Assembly (NCBI RefSeq): GCF_030009775.1
Contig: NZ_JASCTH010000024.1
Coordinates: 62,001 to 126,000, forward strand
DNA: 64,000 nucleotides
Origin: Actinoplanes sandaracinus
Lineage (GTDB): Bacteria > Actinomycetota > Actinomycetes > Mycobacteriales > Micromonosporaceae
Reading direction: 5' to 3'
Position numbers and translations under genes: made by a program. The notes below the pieces were generated by a model. The model was not told the origin of the DNA and made no database searches. It saw only the letters and a list, made by a program, of their open reading frames with translations. Every line of letters starts with the position of its first letter. The first letter of the stretch is position 1. Below are positions 31,388-39,977 of the stretch, in pieces.

Positions 31388-33876
31388 AGGCCGACCCTCT
31401 CGACATGGGCGGTACGCGCGTCCTTGTGCACCTCGAACCTGACCGGCACCCGCTCGGCCAGCGCGTGCACATGGGTGACGATCCCGACCATCCGGTCACC
31501 GCGGGCCGCCAGGTTCTCCAGGGTGGCGGCGACCACGTCGAGGGTGGCCGCGTCCAGGGTGCCGAACCCCTCGTCCAGGACGATCGACTCCAGACTGGCC
31601 GCGGTGGTGCTCATCCCGGCGAGCTGTTCGGAGAGGGCGAGCGCCAGAGCGAGCGACGCCTGGAACGTCTCACCGCCGGAGAGGGTCCGCACGCCGCGCC
31701 GGAGCCCCGCGTCGTGGTGGTCCACCACGAAGAACTCGCCCTTGTCGTGCATCAACTCGTATTGCCCGCCGGTCAGTTCCCGGAGGATCCGGGAGGCGCC
31801 GTCGACCAGCAGGTCGAGCGCCTCCTCCAGCAGCCAGCGCTCGAAGTTGTTGGCCCGCAGGTGCCCGGCCAGCGATTTCGCCACCCGGCTCTCCCGCAGC
31901 AGCGTCTCCCGCTGCTCGGCGGCGGCCCGCGCCTGCTCGCGCCGCTCGGTCAGCCGCTGCCAGGCCGCCTCGGCCCGCTCGGCGGCGACCGCGGCCGCCC
32001 TGATCAGGCTGGACTCGTCGGAGGTGCGCCTCTCCAGGGGCGTCCCGGCCGCGGCGAACAGGTCAGCGACGTCGGCGAACGCGCGGACCGTCTCCTGGTG
32101 TGCCGCGGCCACCGCGGCCCCGGCCTCGACCCGGGCGACCTGCCGTCTGCCGTGCTCACCGGCGGCCCAGTCGACCAGAGCCTGCCAGGCCGCGGCCAGG
32201 TCGTCCCGGTCGGCCGGCGGCGGCCCGAACCGGGCCAGGCCGTCCCGGGTCGCGTCGAAGGTGCGCCACACCGAACGCTGCCGCTCCTCGGCGGTCTGCA
32301 CCGCCGCCTGCGCCTTGCGGTACGCGTCGCGGGCGGCACGCACCGCCGCCCCGGCCTCCTCCAGACGCCGCCGCGACTCGGCCAGCTCGGCCAGCCGCCG
32401 CTCCAGCACCTCCACGGCGGGCAGCGTCTCCACCGCCTTACGCACCTCGGCCAGCCGGGTGAGGTGGTGCTCGTACTGGCCGCGCTTGCGCTCCACGTCG
32501 TTGGCCAGGTCGCGGACCACCGCGTCGCGCTCGCGCCAGCGGGCCTGCGCCGCCTCCGCCTCCTCACGGGCCGCGTTGCCGGCCTGCTCGGCCAGCCGCA
32601 CCGCGGACTCCTGCGGCACCTCGGGCACCACGGCGACGGTCTGCTCGCAGACGGGGCAGGCGTCCCCGGCTTTCAGATGGCCGCGCAGCGCCGTCGCGCG
32701 GTCCCGCTGCTGGGCGTCCCGGTAGTCCTGGCGGGCCTGCTCCAGCAGCTGCTGGGCACCGAGATGGTGGGCGTGGGCCAGCTCGGCGGCGGCCAGCGCG
32801 TCACGGTGCTCGACCTCGGCGACCGACACCTTGCCGGCGAACCACTCCTCCTGCTCGACCAGTCGCGACAGCTCGGTGTGCCGGTCCAGCGCCACCCGCA
32901 GCTGACCGGGATCGCCGGCCGCGGACACCTCACCGCGGGCCTTCTCCTCGGCCTCCTCGGCCGCGTGCACGTCGTCGGCCGCGCCGGCGGCCGCGTCGCG
33001 CGCCGCGACCACCGCCCCGGTCGCCTCGGCCAACCCCGGCGGGGTACGCACGGAGGCCAGCGCCGCCAGTTCCGCGTCCACCGCGTCCCGTGCGGCGGCG
33101 GCGGCCGCCTCGGCCTCCCGGGCACTGCGCAGCTCCGGCACCGCGGCCTCGACCGCGGCGGTCAGCCCCCGCATCCGGGCGAGAACCGCGGCGGCGCCCT
33201 CGACCGCCTCGTCGGTGGCGTCTTCCAGGGCGCCGAGCTGCTGCTCGACCATCGACAGTTTGACCTCGGCGGTCTTGCCGCGCTCGGCGGCCCGGCCCTG
33301 GACGTCCTCGTAGATGTGCAGGCCGAGCAGGTTGACCAGGATCTGCTGCCGGGTGGCCGGCTTGGCGTGCAGGAAGTCGGCGAACTGGCCCTGCGGCAGC
33401 ACCACACAGCTGGTGAACTGCTCGTAGGGCAGGCCGACCGCGTCGAGCACGGCGCCGTCCATCTCGGCGGGGGTGCCGGCCAGGACCTCGCCGAGGTCCT
33501 CCAGGTCCATGCCGGTGTCGAGCTTGGTGACGTCGAAGCCGGGCGGCATCAGCTGCAGCCCGGCTCCCGCGGTCTTCACGTTGCCCCGGCCGTCCCGGCG
33601 GACCACCCGGGTCGCCACGAACCGGTCGCCGGCCGACTCGAAGACCAGTCGCACCCGGGCCTCCGCCGCCGACGGGGCGAGCGCGTTGACGATGCCCCGG
33701 GCGCCACCCCATCGCGGCACCGTGCCGTAGAGGGCGAAGCAGATCGCGTCCAGCACGGTCGACTTGCCCGAGCCGGTCGGACCGACCAGGGCGAAGTAGT
33801 CGGCGTCGGTGAAGTCCACGGTGGTGGGGTCGCGGAAGACCGTGAATCCGGCCATGTCGAGCCTGAGTGGCCTCAT
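31384..33876 (-). CDS. sbcC: SbcC/Rad50-type SMC-like ATPase
   Basis: The 830-residue DNA double-strand-break repair ATPase is shorter than E. coli SbcC (about 1048). Walker A G-P-T-G-S-G-K-S-T is at 32-40. Two long Ala/Glu/Arg-rich coiled-coil arms flank a zinc-hook C-P-V-C at about 405. The signature L-S-G-G-E-T-F and Walker B L-D-E-G-F-G-T-L-D lie near the end. It should form a complex with SbcD that processes hairpins and protein-blocked ends. Its ATG overlaps the SbcD stop (ATGA, 33873-33876) and its stop overlaps the NurA-like start. Confidence 0.95.
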   Translation of the reverse strand: MRPLRLDMAGFTVFRDPTTVDFTDADYFALVGPTGSGKSTVLDAICFALYGTVPRWGGARGIVNALAPSAAEARVRLVFESAGDRFVATRVVRRDGRGNVKTAGAGLQLMPPGFDVTKLDTGMDLEDLGEVLAGTPAEMDGAVLDAVGLPYEQFTSCVVLPQGQFADFLHAKPATRQQILVNLLGLHIYEDVQGRAAERGKTAEVKLSMVEQQLGALEDATDEAVEGAAAVLARMRGLTAAVEAAVPELRSAREAEAAAAAARDAVDAELAALASVRTPPGLAEATGAVVAARDAAAGAADDVHAAEEAEEKARGEVSAAGDPGQLRVALDRHTELSRLVEQEEWFAGKVSVAEVEHRDALAAAELAHAHHLGAQQLLEQARQDYRDAQQRDRATALRGHLKAGDACPVCEQTVAVVPEVPQESAVRLAEQAGNAAREEAEAAQARWRERDAVVRDLANDVERKRGQYEHHLTRLAEVRKAVETLPAVEVLERRLAELAESRRRLEEAGAAVRAARDAYRKAQAAVQTAEERQRSVWRTFDATRDGLARFGPPPADRDDLAAAWQALVDWAAGEHGRRQVARVEAGAAVAAAHQETVRAFADVADLFAAAGTPLERRTSDESSLIRAAAVAAERAEAAWQRLTERREQARAAAEQRETLLRESRVAKSLAGHLRANNFERWLLEEALDLLVDGASRILRELTGGQYELMHDKGEFFVVDHHDAGLRRGVRTLSGGETFQASLALALALSEQLAGMSTTAASLESIVLDEGFGTLDAATLDVVAATLENLAARGDRMVGIVTHVHALAERVPVRFEVHKDARTAHVERVGL

Positions 33877-35027
33877 TGGTTGCTGCTCACCTCGTCGTAC
33901 AGCTCGTCGAACAGCTCGCGCACGCCGTCCTCGGCGTTGCCGCGGCTGTCCAGGTAGTCACCGAAGAGTTCACGCGGGGACCGGCCGGCGCGCTCGGCGC
34001 TGCGGGCGCCGGAGCGGGCCGGCAGCATGTCCGGGTCGATGCGCACCTCCAGGGCGTTCGGCAGGAGCTCCTGCACGTCCTCGCGAAGGCCGGGCCGGGG
34101 CGCCTCGCGCACCAGGACACGCAACCAGGCGTCCGGAAGGTTCACCGTGGCGAGCTGTTCCAGGGTGCCGCGCACCGTCCGCAAGGTGAGGGCCGAGGTC
34201 ACCGGCACGTCCCGGACGTTCGCCGCGCGGTCGGCGGAGACGTCCACCACGGCGACCGAGCAGACGTTCTCCTCCTCACCGAAGTCGACGGCGAGCGGGC
34301 TGCCGCAGTACCTCGTGGGGCACGGGGAGACGACCGTCTGCGAGCGGTGCAGGTGGCCGAGAGCGACGTAGTGCGCGTTCGGCGGGAAGACCGTGGCGGG
34401 GACCGCGTAGCCCATGATGGTGTGCGCCTCGCGCTCGCCGCCGCCGGTGCTCGCGCCGACGATCGTCAGGTGGGCGGTGAGCAGGTTGACCACGCCGGGC
34501 TCGGCGAACGGCTCGCTCACCTTGGCGATCAACCGGGCGACCAGGTCGGCATAGGTCTGGTTGGCCTCGGCGGCGGTCAGCTCGTACATCTCGGCGGCAC
34601 GGATCGCGTAGCGCTGGGAGAGGAATGGCAGGGCCACCAGCCGCCACCGCTCGCCGCCCTCGGTGGTCCCCTCGATCAGCAGATCGGTGAGATCACCCTT
34701 GGGGTACGACCCGCGCAGCTCGATGCCGGCCGCGTCCGCCCAGGGCCGCAGCGCGTCGAGGGCCGCGCCGTTGTCGTGGTTGCCGCCGATCGCCACGACC
34801 CGCGCGCCCGTCTTGCGCAGCGCCGAGAGCGCCCGGGTCACCAGCCTGGTCGCCTCGGCGGTCGGCGCGGCCGTGTCATACAGATCGCCGGCCACGATCA
34901 CCAGATCGGGACGCTCGGCACGGGCGATCTCGACGACCTGGGCGAGGACACGGATGTGCTCCTCGTTGCGGTTGTGGCCCTTGAGGACCTTACCGACGTG
35001 CCAGTCGGAGGTGTGCAGGATGCGCAT
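33873..35027 (-). CDS. sbcD: SbcD/Mre11-type exonuclease
   Basis: The 384-residue metallophosphoesterase nuclease is the partner of SbcC. All phosphodiesterase motifs are present: H-T-S-D-W-H-V-G (5-12), G-D-L-Y-D (about 47), G-G-N-H-D-N (about 77), a T-A-H-L strand and G-H-L-H-R-S (about 228). A C-terminal capping and SbcC-binding region follows, ending in a Glu/Asp-rich helix. It starts 21 bp after the HerA-like gene and overlaps sbcC by 4 bp. Confidence 0.95.
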   Translation of the reverse strand: MRILHTSDWHVGKVLKGHNRNEEHIRVLAQVVEIARAERPDLVIVAGDLYDTAAPTAEATRLVTRALSALRKTGARVVAIGGNHDNGAALDALRPWADAAGIELRGSYPKGDLTDLLIEGTTEGGERWRLVALPFLSQRYAIRAAEMYELTAAEANQTYADLVARLIAKVSEPFAEPGVVNLLTAHLTIVGASTGGGEREAHTIMGYAVPATVFPPNAHYVALGHLHRSQTVVSPCPTRYCGSPLAVDFGEEENVCSVAVVDVSADRAANVRDVPVTSALTLRTVRGTLEQLATVNLPDAWLRVLVREAPRPGLREDVQELLPNALEVRIDPDMLPARSGARSAERAGRSPRELFGDYLDSRGNAEDGVRELFDELYDEVSSNQ

Positions 35028-35048
35028 CGCTGAACCCTAGTCCGAGAC

Positions 35049-36836
35049 CTAGAACGGAATGTCGTCGTCGGCGCCGGACCGGCCGCCGACCACGGCGAAC
35101 GGATCGGCGCCCTGCACTATCGAGCGGAGTGTCTCGGCCGGCGGCGGCCCCGACTCGGACTTGCGGGTCGCCCAGGCGGGGAACGGGAACTCGACGCAGA
35201 GCGGGACCGGGATGTCCGGCTGGTTGACGAACATCGTGCCGGGGCGGGCCAGCAGGGCCCGCTGGCGCATGGCCGGGGGCAGGAAGCCGTACTCCGGCCT
35301 CGACGCCTCGGCCGGGTCGAGACGGCCCACCACCCGGATCGCCGAGTTGGTGACGATCCGCCGCTCCACCTCGCTGGCGGTCTGCTGGGCGCCGATCAGG
35401 ATCACGCCCAGCGAACGGCCGCGCTCGGCGATGTCGAGCAGCACCTCCTTGATCGGGGAGGAGCCCTCGCGGGGGGCGTACTTGTTGAGCTCGTCGAGGA
35501 CGACGAAGAGCAGCGGGCGGCCGGTGCCGGACTTCTCCTTCTCCTCGAACTCGGTCTTGAGCGTCACACCGACCACGAACCGCTGAGCCCGGTCCGGCAG
35601 GTTGTGCAGGTCGACCACGGTGACCTGCGCGCTATCGGCGGTCTTGATCTGGTGCGGGCGGCGCTGGGCGAGATCGCCGCGGATCAGCCGGGAGAGGTCG
35701 CGCTTGCTGTTGATCAGCCGCCGGGCGAACGCGTTGACGGTGCCCATGTTGACCGCGCTGCCGGCCCAGGTGGACCGGGTGTCGTCGTCGGTGAGCTGCT
35801 CGACGATGTGGTCGACGAGGTCTTGGTACGAGCTGATCCGCTTGCCGTCGATGCTGATCCCGCCCTCGGCGGGGACCGCGTAGCGGTTGAGGTGGGCGGT
35901 GACCGAGTGGACCACCATCGTGTACTGCTGGCGCTCGTCGTCGGCGTCGGCGAACACGTAGGGCAGCAGCTTGGTGTCGCAGAACTCGGCGAGGGTCCAG
36001 TAGAACGCGTCGACCCCGGTCAGCCGGCTGCTCACGTCGGGAGCGCCGGACGAGTCACCGGCCCGCGGCGGCGCGTAGACCCGGACGTCCGGGAACGGCG
36101 CGGCGGGGAGGCCGAGAAGCGCGTACGCCTCGCGGGTCCTGTCGTCGAGTTTCGTGTTCGGGTGGTCGAGGAACAGCAGGTCCTCGCCCTTGACGTTGAA
36201 GATCAGGGCGCGGGCGTTGGTGCCGTCGGCGCCGAGCTGACCGGAGCGGAACACCGAGTAGAGCAGGAACGTCGCGAAACTCGTCTTCGTCGCCACCCCG
36301 GAGATGCCGGAGATCGACACGTGCGCGCCGCGGGTGCCGTCGAGGAAGTCGGCGTTGAGGAAGACCGGCACCCCGTCACGGCCGGTGCCCATCGGGACCC
36401 GGCGCTCCATCCGGTCGAAGTGCAGCGCGGCGTCACGGGCGTCGCCGGTGGCCCGGTGCACCACGGCGCCGGGGGCGGGCGGCACGTAGAGCTCCGGGTC
36501 GACCCGGGTGGTGGTGATCTCGGCCGCCTCCTGGACCATCGCGGGCAGGGTGCCGTCGGCGATGGCGAACACGTCGGAGTCGAACTGGGCACCCTCGTGC
36601 CGGGCCCGCACCTGCGTCACCACCCCGGCGATCGTCACCGGCTCGCGGTCGGGCAGGTCGCGTTTCGTCACCACGACGTCGTCGAGCTGGAGATAGCTGC
36701 CCGGATTGACGGCTGTCCAGAACTGCAGCGGTGTCGCGTCCGCAGTGCCCAGCACCCGTCCGACGGGGCCCACGTCCGGTTGTGCATTCAGTTTTCCGCC
36801 GCGGGCAGACCCAGTTTCGTCAGACACGGGGATCAT
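35049..36836 (-). CDS. herA: HerA-like DUF87 ATPase
   Basis: The 595-residue ATPase of the HerA/FtsK superfamily has an N-terminal HAS-barrel-like region (about 20-125). The P-loop is divergent, G-I-S-G-V-A-T-K-T-S with Lys184. Walker B V-V-L-D-E-L-N (Asp448, Glu449) and sensor strand G-V-I-L-I-G-A-Q-Q-T-A-S follow, then N-S-A-I-R-V-V-G-R with a likely arginine finger. HerA is a hexameric DNA translocase that drives NurA. The start ATG is preceded by GAGG. It is the first gene of the operon with sbcD, sbcC and the nurA-like gene. The spacer before it holds DnaA-box-like sequences. Confidence 0.88.
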   Translation of the reverse strand: MIPVSDETGSARGGKLNAQPDVGPVGRVLGTADATPLQFWTAVNPGSYLQLDDVVVTKRDLPDREPVTIAGVVTQVRARHEGAQFDSDVFAIADGTLPAMVQEAAEITTTRVDPELYVPPAPGAVVHRATGDARDAALHFDRMERRVPMGTGRDGVPVFLNADFLDGTRGAHVSISGISGVATKTSFATFLLYSVFRSGQLGADGTNARALIFNVKGEDLLFLDHPNTKLDDRTREAYALLGLPAAPFPDVRVYAPPRAGDSSGAPDVSSRLTGVDAFYWTLAEFCDTKLLPYVFADADDERQQYTMVVHSVTAHLNRYAVPAEGGISIDGKRISSYQDLVDHIVEQLTDDDTRSTWAGSAVNMGTVNAFARRLINSKRDLSRLIRGDLAQRRPHQIKTADSAQVTVVDLHNLPDRAQRFVVGVTLKTEFEEKEKSGTGRPLLFVVLDELNKYAPREGSSPIKEVLLDIAERGRSLGVILIGAQQTASEVERRIVTNSAIRVVGRLDPAEASRPEYGFLPPAMRQRALLARPGTMFVNQPDIPVPLCVEFPFPAWATRKSESGPPPAETLRSIVQGADPFAVVGGRSGADDDIPF

Positions 36837-36873
36837 GTTGCCTCAGAGGTACGACAAATGCCCGCGGCCTCCG

Positions 36874-36914
36874 TTGTCCACAACTTCTGGTGTCCATCCA
36901 CAGAGTTATGCACA
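36874..36914 (+). promoter_or_regulatory. Cluster of three DnaA-box-like 9-mers
   Basis: TTGTCCACA (36874-36882) equals the actinobacterial DnaA-box consensus. CCATCCACA (36894-36902) and TTATGCACA (36906-36914) differ from TTATCCACA at two and one positions. All three share one orientation, 38-78 bp upstream of the HerA-like start codon. Confidence 0.55.
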
Positions 36915-36920
36915 AGATCT
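36911..36920. repeat. Short palindrome downstream of the reductase promoter-distal end
   Basis: CAAGATCTTG lies at about 36913-36922 next to the last DnaA-like box. It can form only a 5-bp stem and its role is unclear. Confidence 0.2.
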
Positions 36921-36967
36921 TGATCCCCTCGGGGAGGCGCGCCCTGACCCGGGCCGATCGGCGGGGG

Positions 36968-37669
36968 CTAGCCTCGGGCGTACCGGAGAAAAAGCATGTC
37001 GTCTCGGGTCAGCGCGTGCCGCAGCGACATCCGCCGGGGTGGCGCCGGCGGGCCGTGCGCGATGCGGCCGGCCGGACCGCCCACCAACAGCGGGGCGACC
37101 GTGAGGCACAGCTCGTCGACCAGGTCGGCGGCGATCATCGAGCCGAGCAGGCCGGGGCCGCCCTCGCAGAGAAGCTGGGTGGCGCCGCGCGCGTGCAGCG
37201 CCTCCACCCCGGCGGCCAGATCGACCCGGTCGTCGCCGAGCGCGATCACCTCGGCCACCTCCGCGATCGGCGAGGCGGGGGCGGCGCGATGGGTCAGCAC
37301 GATCGGGCGGATCGGCGCGTCCGAGAAGATCAGCTGCTCGGGGTCCAGGTCGAGGGAGCCGGAGACGATCACCATGAGCGGGAACTCGGGCAGGCCGTTC
37401 GCCACCCGCCAGGCGCGGGCCGGCGCGGTCAGGCGCAACGCGTCGTAGCCTTCGGCGCGGACCGTGCCGGCCGCCACCACGAGGGCGTCGCAGACCATCC
37501 GCAGGGTGTCGAAGACCTCTTTGTCACCGGGGCCCTGAAGGCCGGCGGAGAGGCCTCCGACGGAGACCGCGCCGTCGGCGCTGGCGATGAAGTTCACCCG
37601 CAGGGCCGGGCGGTCGAGCCGCGGATAGCGGTCGACCAGCTCGTCCGCCGCGGACGGCAGTGTGCTCAC
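36968..37669 (-). CDS. Pyrimidine/dihydrofolate reductase family protein (RibD C-terminal like)
   Basis: The 233-residue protein has the RibD_C/DHFR-like fold: R-V-N-F-I-A-S-A-D-G-A-V, the helix with F-D-T-L-R-M-V-C-D-A-L-V-V-A-A-G-T-V-R-A-E-G-Y, L-L-C-E-G-G-P-G-L-L and a late L-C-L-T-V-A-P. Members use NADPH to reduce pteridine- or pyrimidine-type substrates, as in riboflavin synthesis. No deaminase domain is attached, so the true substrate is open. GTG 37669 overlaps the stop of the 39-residue gene as GTGA, so the two are translated together. Confidence 0.9.
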   Translation of the reverse strand: MSTLPSAADELVDRYPRLDRPALRVNFIASADGAVSVGGLSAGLQGPGDKEVFDTLRMVCDALVVAAGTVRAEGYDALRLTAPARAWRVANGLPEFPLMVIVSGSLDLDPEQLIFSDAPIRPIVLTHRAAPASPIAEVAEVIALGDDRVDLAAGVEALHARGATQLLCEGGPGLLGSMIAADLVDELCLTVAPLLVGGPAGRIAHGPPAPPRRMSLRHALTRDDMLFLRYARG

Positions 37670-37785
37670 GGGCCGGGCGGGCCGGTGACCGGCGGCGTCG
37701 GTTCGGGTCTGCGGTGCTGACAGTCGCACCACGACCCGCCCCGGCACTCGTCGTGCCGCCGTTTCCGGCAGGCGTCGCAGATCAT
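37666..37785 (-). CDS. 39-residue cysteine-rich (zinc-knuckle-like) protein
   Basis: This very small protein starts M-I-C-D-A-C and contains five cysteines and three histidines in 25 residues (C-D-A-C, R-H-D-E-C, S-W-C-D-C-Q-H), then a Pro-rich tail. The spacing suits a single zinc site. GGAGG stands directly before the ATG and the stop overlaps the reductase GTG start (37666-37669). Overlap and composition support a real gene. I recognise similar short proteins in actinomycetes but know no function. Confidence 0.75.
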   Translation of the reverse strand: MICDACRKRRHDECRGGSWCDCQHRRPEPTPPVTGPPGP

Positions 37786-38039
37786 GCCTCCGACCCTAGT
37801 ACAGAACCGCGGGTCCTCCCGAATACCGGGACGTCGATCCACTCGCCGGGAGGAAGGCACTGTCCGACACCCGACCGGCACGGCGCCGCGAACACCTCGG
37901 CACCTACGCTGACATGTGATTCCGGGCATATCGCCACTGCTTGACGACCGGGACACGGCGGTGCAACGGGTCCGAAACGCCGGGTCGGCAGGGTGTTGAC
38001 TCAGACGGCGCCACCGGCCGTCGCAACGGGAGGAGTTTC

Positions 38040-38750
38040 ATGTTGCTGCGGGTTCGAGTCACCCTGCCGGACCGTCCCGGTGCCCTGGGTCAGGTCGCGC
38101 GCACCCTCGGTGTGGCTGGTGCCGACATCGTCCAGGTCGTGGTGCTGGAACGGCTGGGCGGCCGGGCGGTCGACGACTTCACCGTCGTGTGGCCCGGCGC
38201 CACCCGGGTCGAGCGGCTCCTCGCCGGCCTGGCCGCCATTCCCGGCGTGCAGGTCGACGGAGTGTGGAAGGCGATCGGAGCCCCGGTCAACGGCGGCCAC
38301 GACGCCGAGCTGCTCGCCCAGGTCGCGGCCAACCCGGCGGACGGTCTGGCCACCCTGGTCGACGCGATGCCCGGCCTGCTGGCCGCCGACTGGGCCGCGG
38401 CCGCGACGGTGCCGGCCGACTGGGCCGCGCGCAGCGGCTCCGGCGGCGCCAACGAGCCGTCCGTGGCCTACGCGAGCTGGCGCGTCCCGTCCCCGCTGCA
38501 CCTGCCCGAGGTGACCCCGCTGCGGGCCCGCCCGATGGCCGAGCCCGGCGGCCCCCGCTACGCGGTCGCCCCGTTCGGCCGGGCCGGGCTCGTGCTCGTC
38601 GTCGCCCGGACGGACGAGGACGACCTGGCCGCCGCCGCCTTCCACGTGACCGAGGTCGACCGCCTCGCCCAGCTCGTCCGGGCCGCCGCCGTCATCCTCG
38701 GCGACCGCCTGGACACCCTCGGCACGCCCGCCACGGCGGCCCAGATGTGA
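38040..38750 (+). CDS. ACT-domain amino-acid-binding protein
   Basis: The 236-residue protein starts with an ACT domain (M-L-L-R-V-R-V-T-L-P-D-R-P-G-A-L, residues 1-75). A region without a recognised enzyme domain follows and ends in a helix rich in Ala/Leu (L-A-Q-L-V-R-A-A-A-V-I-L-G-D-R). ACT domains bind amino acids to regulate enzymes. GGGAGGAG six bases before the ATG at 38040 fixes the start; a longer upstream frame is rejected. A second ACT protein follows 121 bp downstream, so they may act together. Confidence 0.88.
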   Translation: MLLRVRVTLPDRPGALGQVARTLGVAGADIVQVVVLERLGGRAVDDFTVVWPGATRVERLLAGLAAIPGVQVDGVWKAIGAPVNGGHDAELLAQVAANPADGLATLVDAMPGLLAADWAAAATVPADWAARSGSGGANEPSVAYASWRVPSPLHLPEVTPLRARPMAEPGGPRYAVAPFGRAGLVLVVARTDEDDLAAAAFHVTEVDRLAQLVRAAAVILGDRLDTLGTPATAAQM

Positions 38751-38871
38751 CGGTTCCGGTGCCGTCTCGCGGCCCCACGTGATCCACGAGACAGAACCCG
38801 GCCCGGCAACCGGGGCCGAAGGCAATACCCCCGCAACAACGCCGGTGCACTCTTGAGCCAGGAGGAAAGGA

Positions 38872-39921
38872 GTGCCCCGCATGGCGCTGTGGCGTGTCAG
38901 GGCAACGGTCGACGACCGTCCCGGTTACCTCTCGGTGCTGACCGCGAGCCTGGCTCTGCGGTCGGTCAACATCCTCGCCGTCCAGGTGCACACCACCGAG
39001 GAGGGCGCGGTCGACGACTTCCTGGTGGACGCTCCCGACACCCTGACCGAGACGGATCTGCTCGCCGCGGTCGCCAAGGGCCGGGGGCGGGAGGCGTTCG
39101 TCGCCCGGGCCGAGGCGCAGGGACTGGCCGACCAGCCGACCCGCGCGCTGGCCCTGGCGGGCCGCCTGGTGCACGAGCCGGAGTCGCTCGGCGAGGCCCT
39201 GGTCGCCCTGCTCGACGCGACCGACGTGCGCTGGCGCCCGGCGAGCGGTGAGCAGGCCGGCTTCCACGGTGGCCGGATGACCCTGGCCGACCCGGCCGGC
39301 GGCGCGCTCGAGGTGCTCCGGGCACTGCCCGCGTTCACCCCTGCCGAGTTCGCCCGGGCGCAGGCCCTGGTCGAGGTCGCCGCGACGGTCCACCGGCAGC
39401 ACCGCGAGCAGGTGGCGCTGCTGCTGCCCGACGGCGCCGAGGTGGTCCTGCGCGCCGGCGCGCCCGACGACCTGGCCGCCGTCGGCGAGTTCCACGACGA
39501 CTGCTCCCCGGCGGCGCTGCGCCAGCGTTACCCCGGTGGCGTCCCGGCCGGTTCCCGGCTGCGCCGCCTGCTGGAGCCCGCCGGCGGCCTGACCCTGCTC
39601 GCGGTGGCGCCCGGCGGCGCCGTGGTGGCGATGGCGATCCTGATGACCGAGGGCGATCTGGGCGAGGTCCGCGTCCTGGTGGCCGACGAGTGGCAACGCC
39701 GCGGGCTCGGCACGGCCCTGCTGCGGCGGCTCCACGCGCACGCCGCGAAAACCGGCGTCGCGGCGGTGCAGGCGCACACCGGCGCCGGTAACGTGGCGAT
39801 GCTGCGCACCCTGCGCCGGGTCGGCGCGGGCCCGATCGAGCGCGACGGCGCGATGGTGACCCTCACCTTGCGCACCACCGGCCCCCGGGTCGGCGACGAG
39901 ACTCCCGCCACCTTCGGGTGA
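38872..39921 (+). CDS. ACT-GNAT fusion protein
   Basis: The 349-residue fusion has an ACT domain at residues 5-75 (W-R-V-R-A-T-V-D-D-R-P-G-Y-L-S-V-L), a linker domain and a GNAT acetyltransferase domain at about 190-335. The GNAT part has the acetyl-CoA loop Q-R-R-G-L-G-T-A-L-L and N-V-A-M-L-R-T-L-R-R-V-G. This resembles amino-acid-regulated protein lysine acetyltransferases of actinomycetes, although the ACT residues and ligand here are untested. GTG 38872 is preceded by AGGAGG at good spacing. A hairpin follows the gene. Confidence 0.88.
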   Translation: MPRMALWRVRATVDDRPGYLSVLTASLALRSVNILAVQVHTTEEGAVDDFLVDAPDTLTETDLLAAVAKGRGREAFVARAEAQGLADQPTRALALAGRLVHEPESLGEALVALLDATDVRWRPASGEQAGFHGGRMTLADPAGGALEVLRALPAFTPAEFARAQALVEVAATVHRQHREQVALLLPDGAEVVLRAGAPDDLAAVGEFHDDCSPAALRQRYPGGVPAGSRLRRLLEPAGGLTLLAVAPGGAVVAMAILMTEGDLGEVRVLVADEWQRRGLGTALLRRLHAHAAKTGVAAVQAHTGAGNVAMLRTLRRVGAGPIERDGAMVTLTLRTTGPRVGDETPATFG

Positions 39922-39931
39922 CCGGGTGAAA

Positions 39932-39969
39932 GGGTGGCGGCGGGTTCCGGTTCGGGCCCGCCGTCACCC
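39932..39969. terminator. Bidirectional terminator hairpin
   Basis: GGGTGGCGGCGGG (39932-39944) pairs with CCCGCCGTCACCC (39957-39969) with one mismatch, in the 56-bp gap between the convergent GNAT and bsaP ends. Confidence 0.7.
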
Positions 39970-39977
39970 AGGGGCCG

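Noticed and set aside
31405..33957. An 850-codon plus-strand open frame
   Set aside because: It is antisense to sbcC, whose protein has all ATPase motifs. Long antisense frames are normal in high-GC DNA, and the translation is low-complexity Arg/Gly/His.
36874..36914. Chromosomal origin of replication
   Set aside because: Only three DnaA-like boxes are present and dnaA/dnaN/gyr genes are absent.
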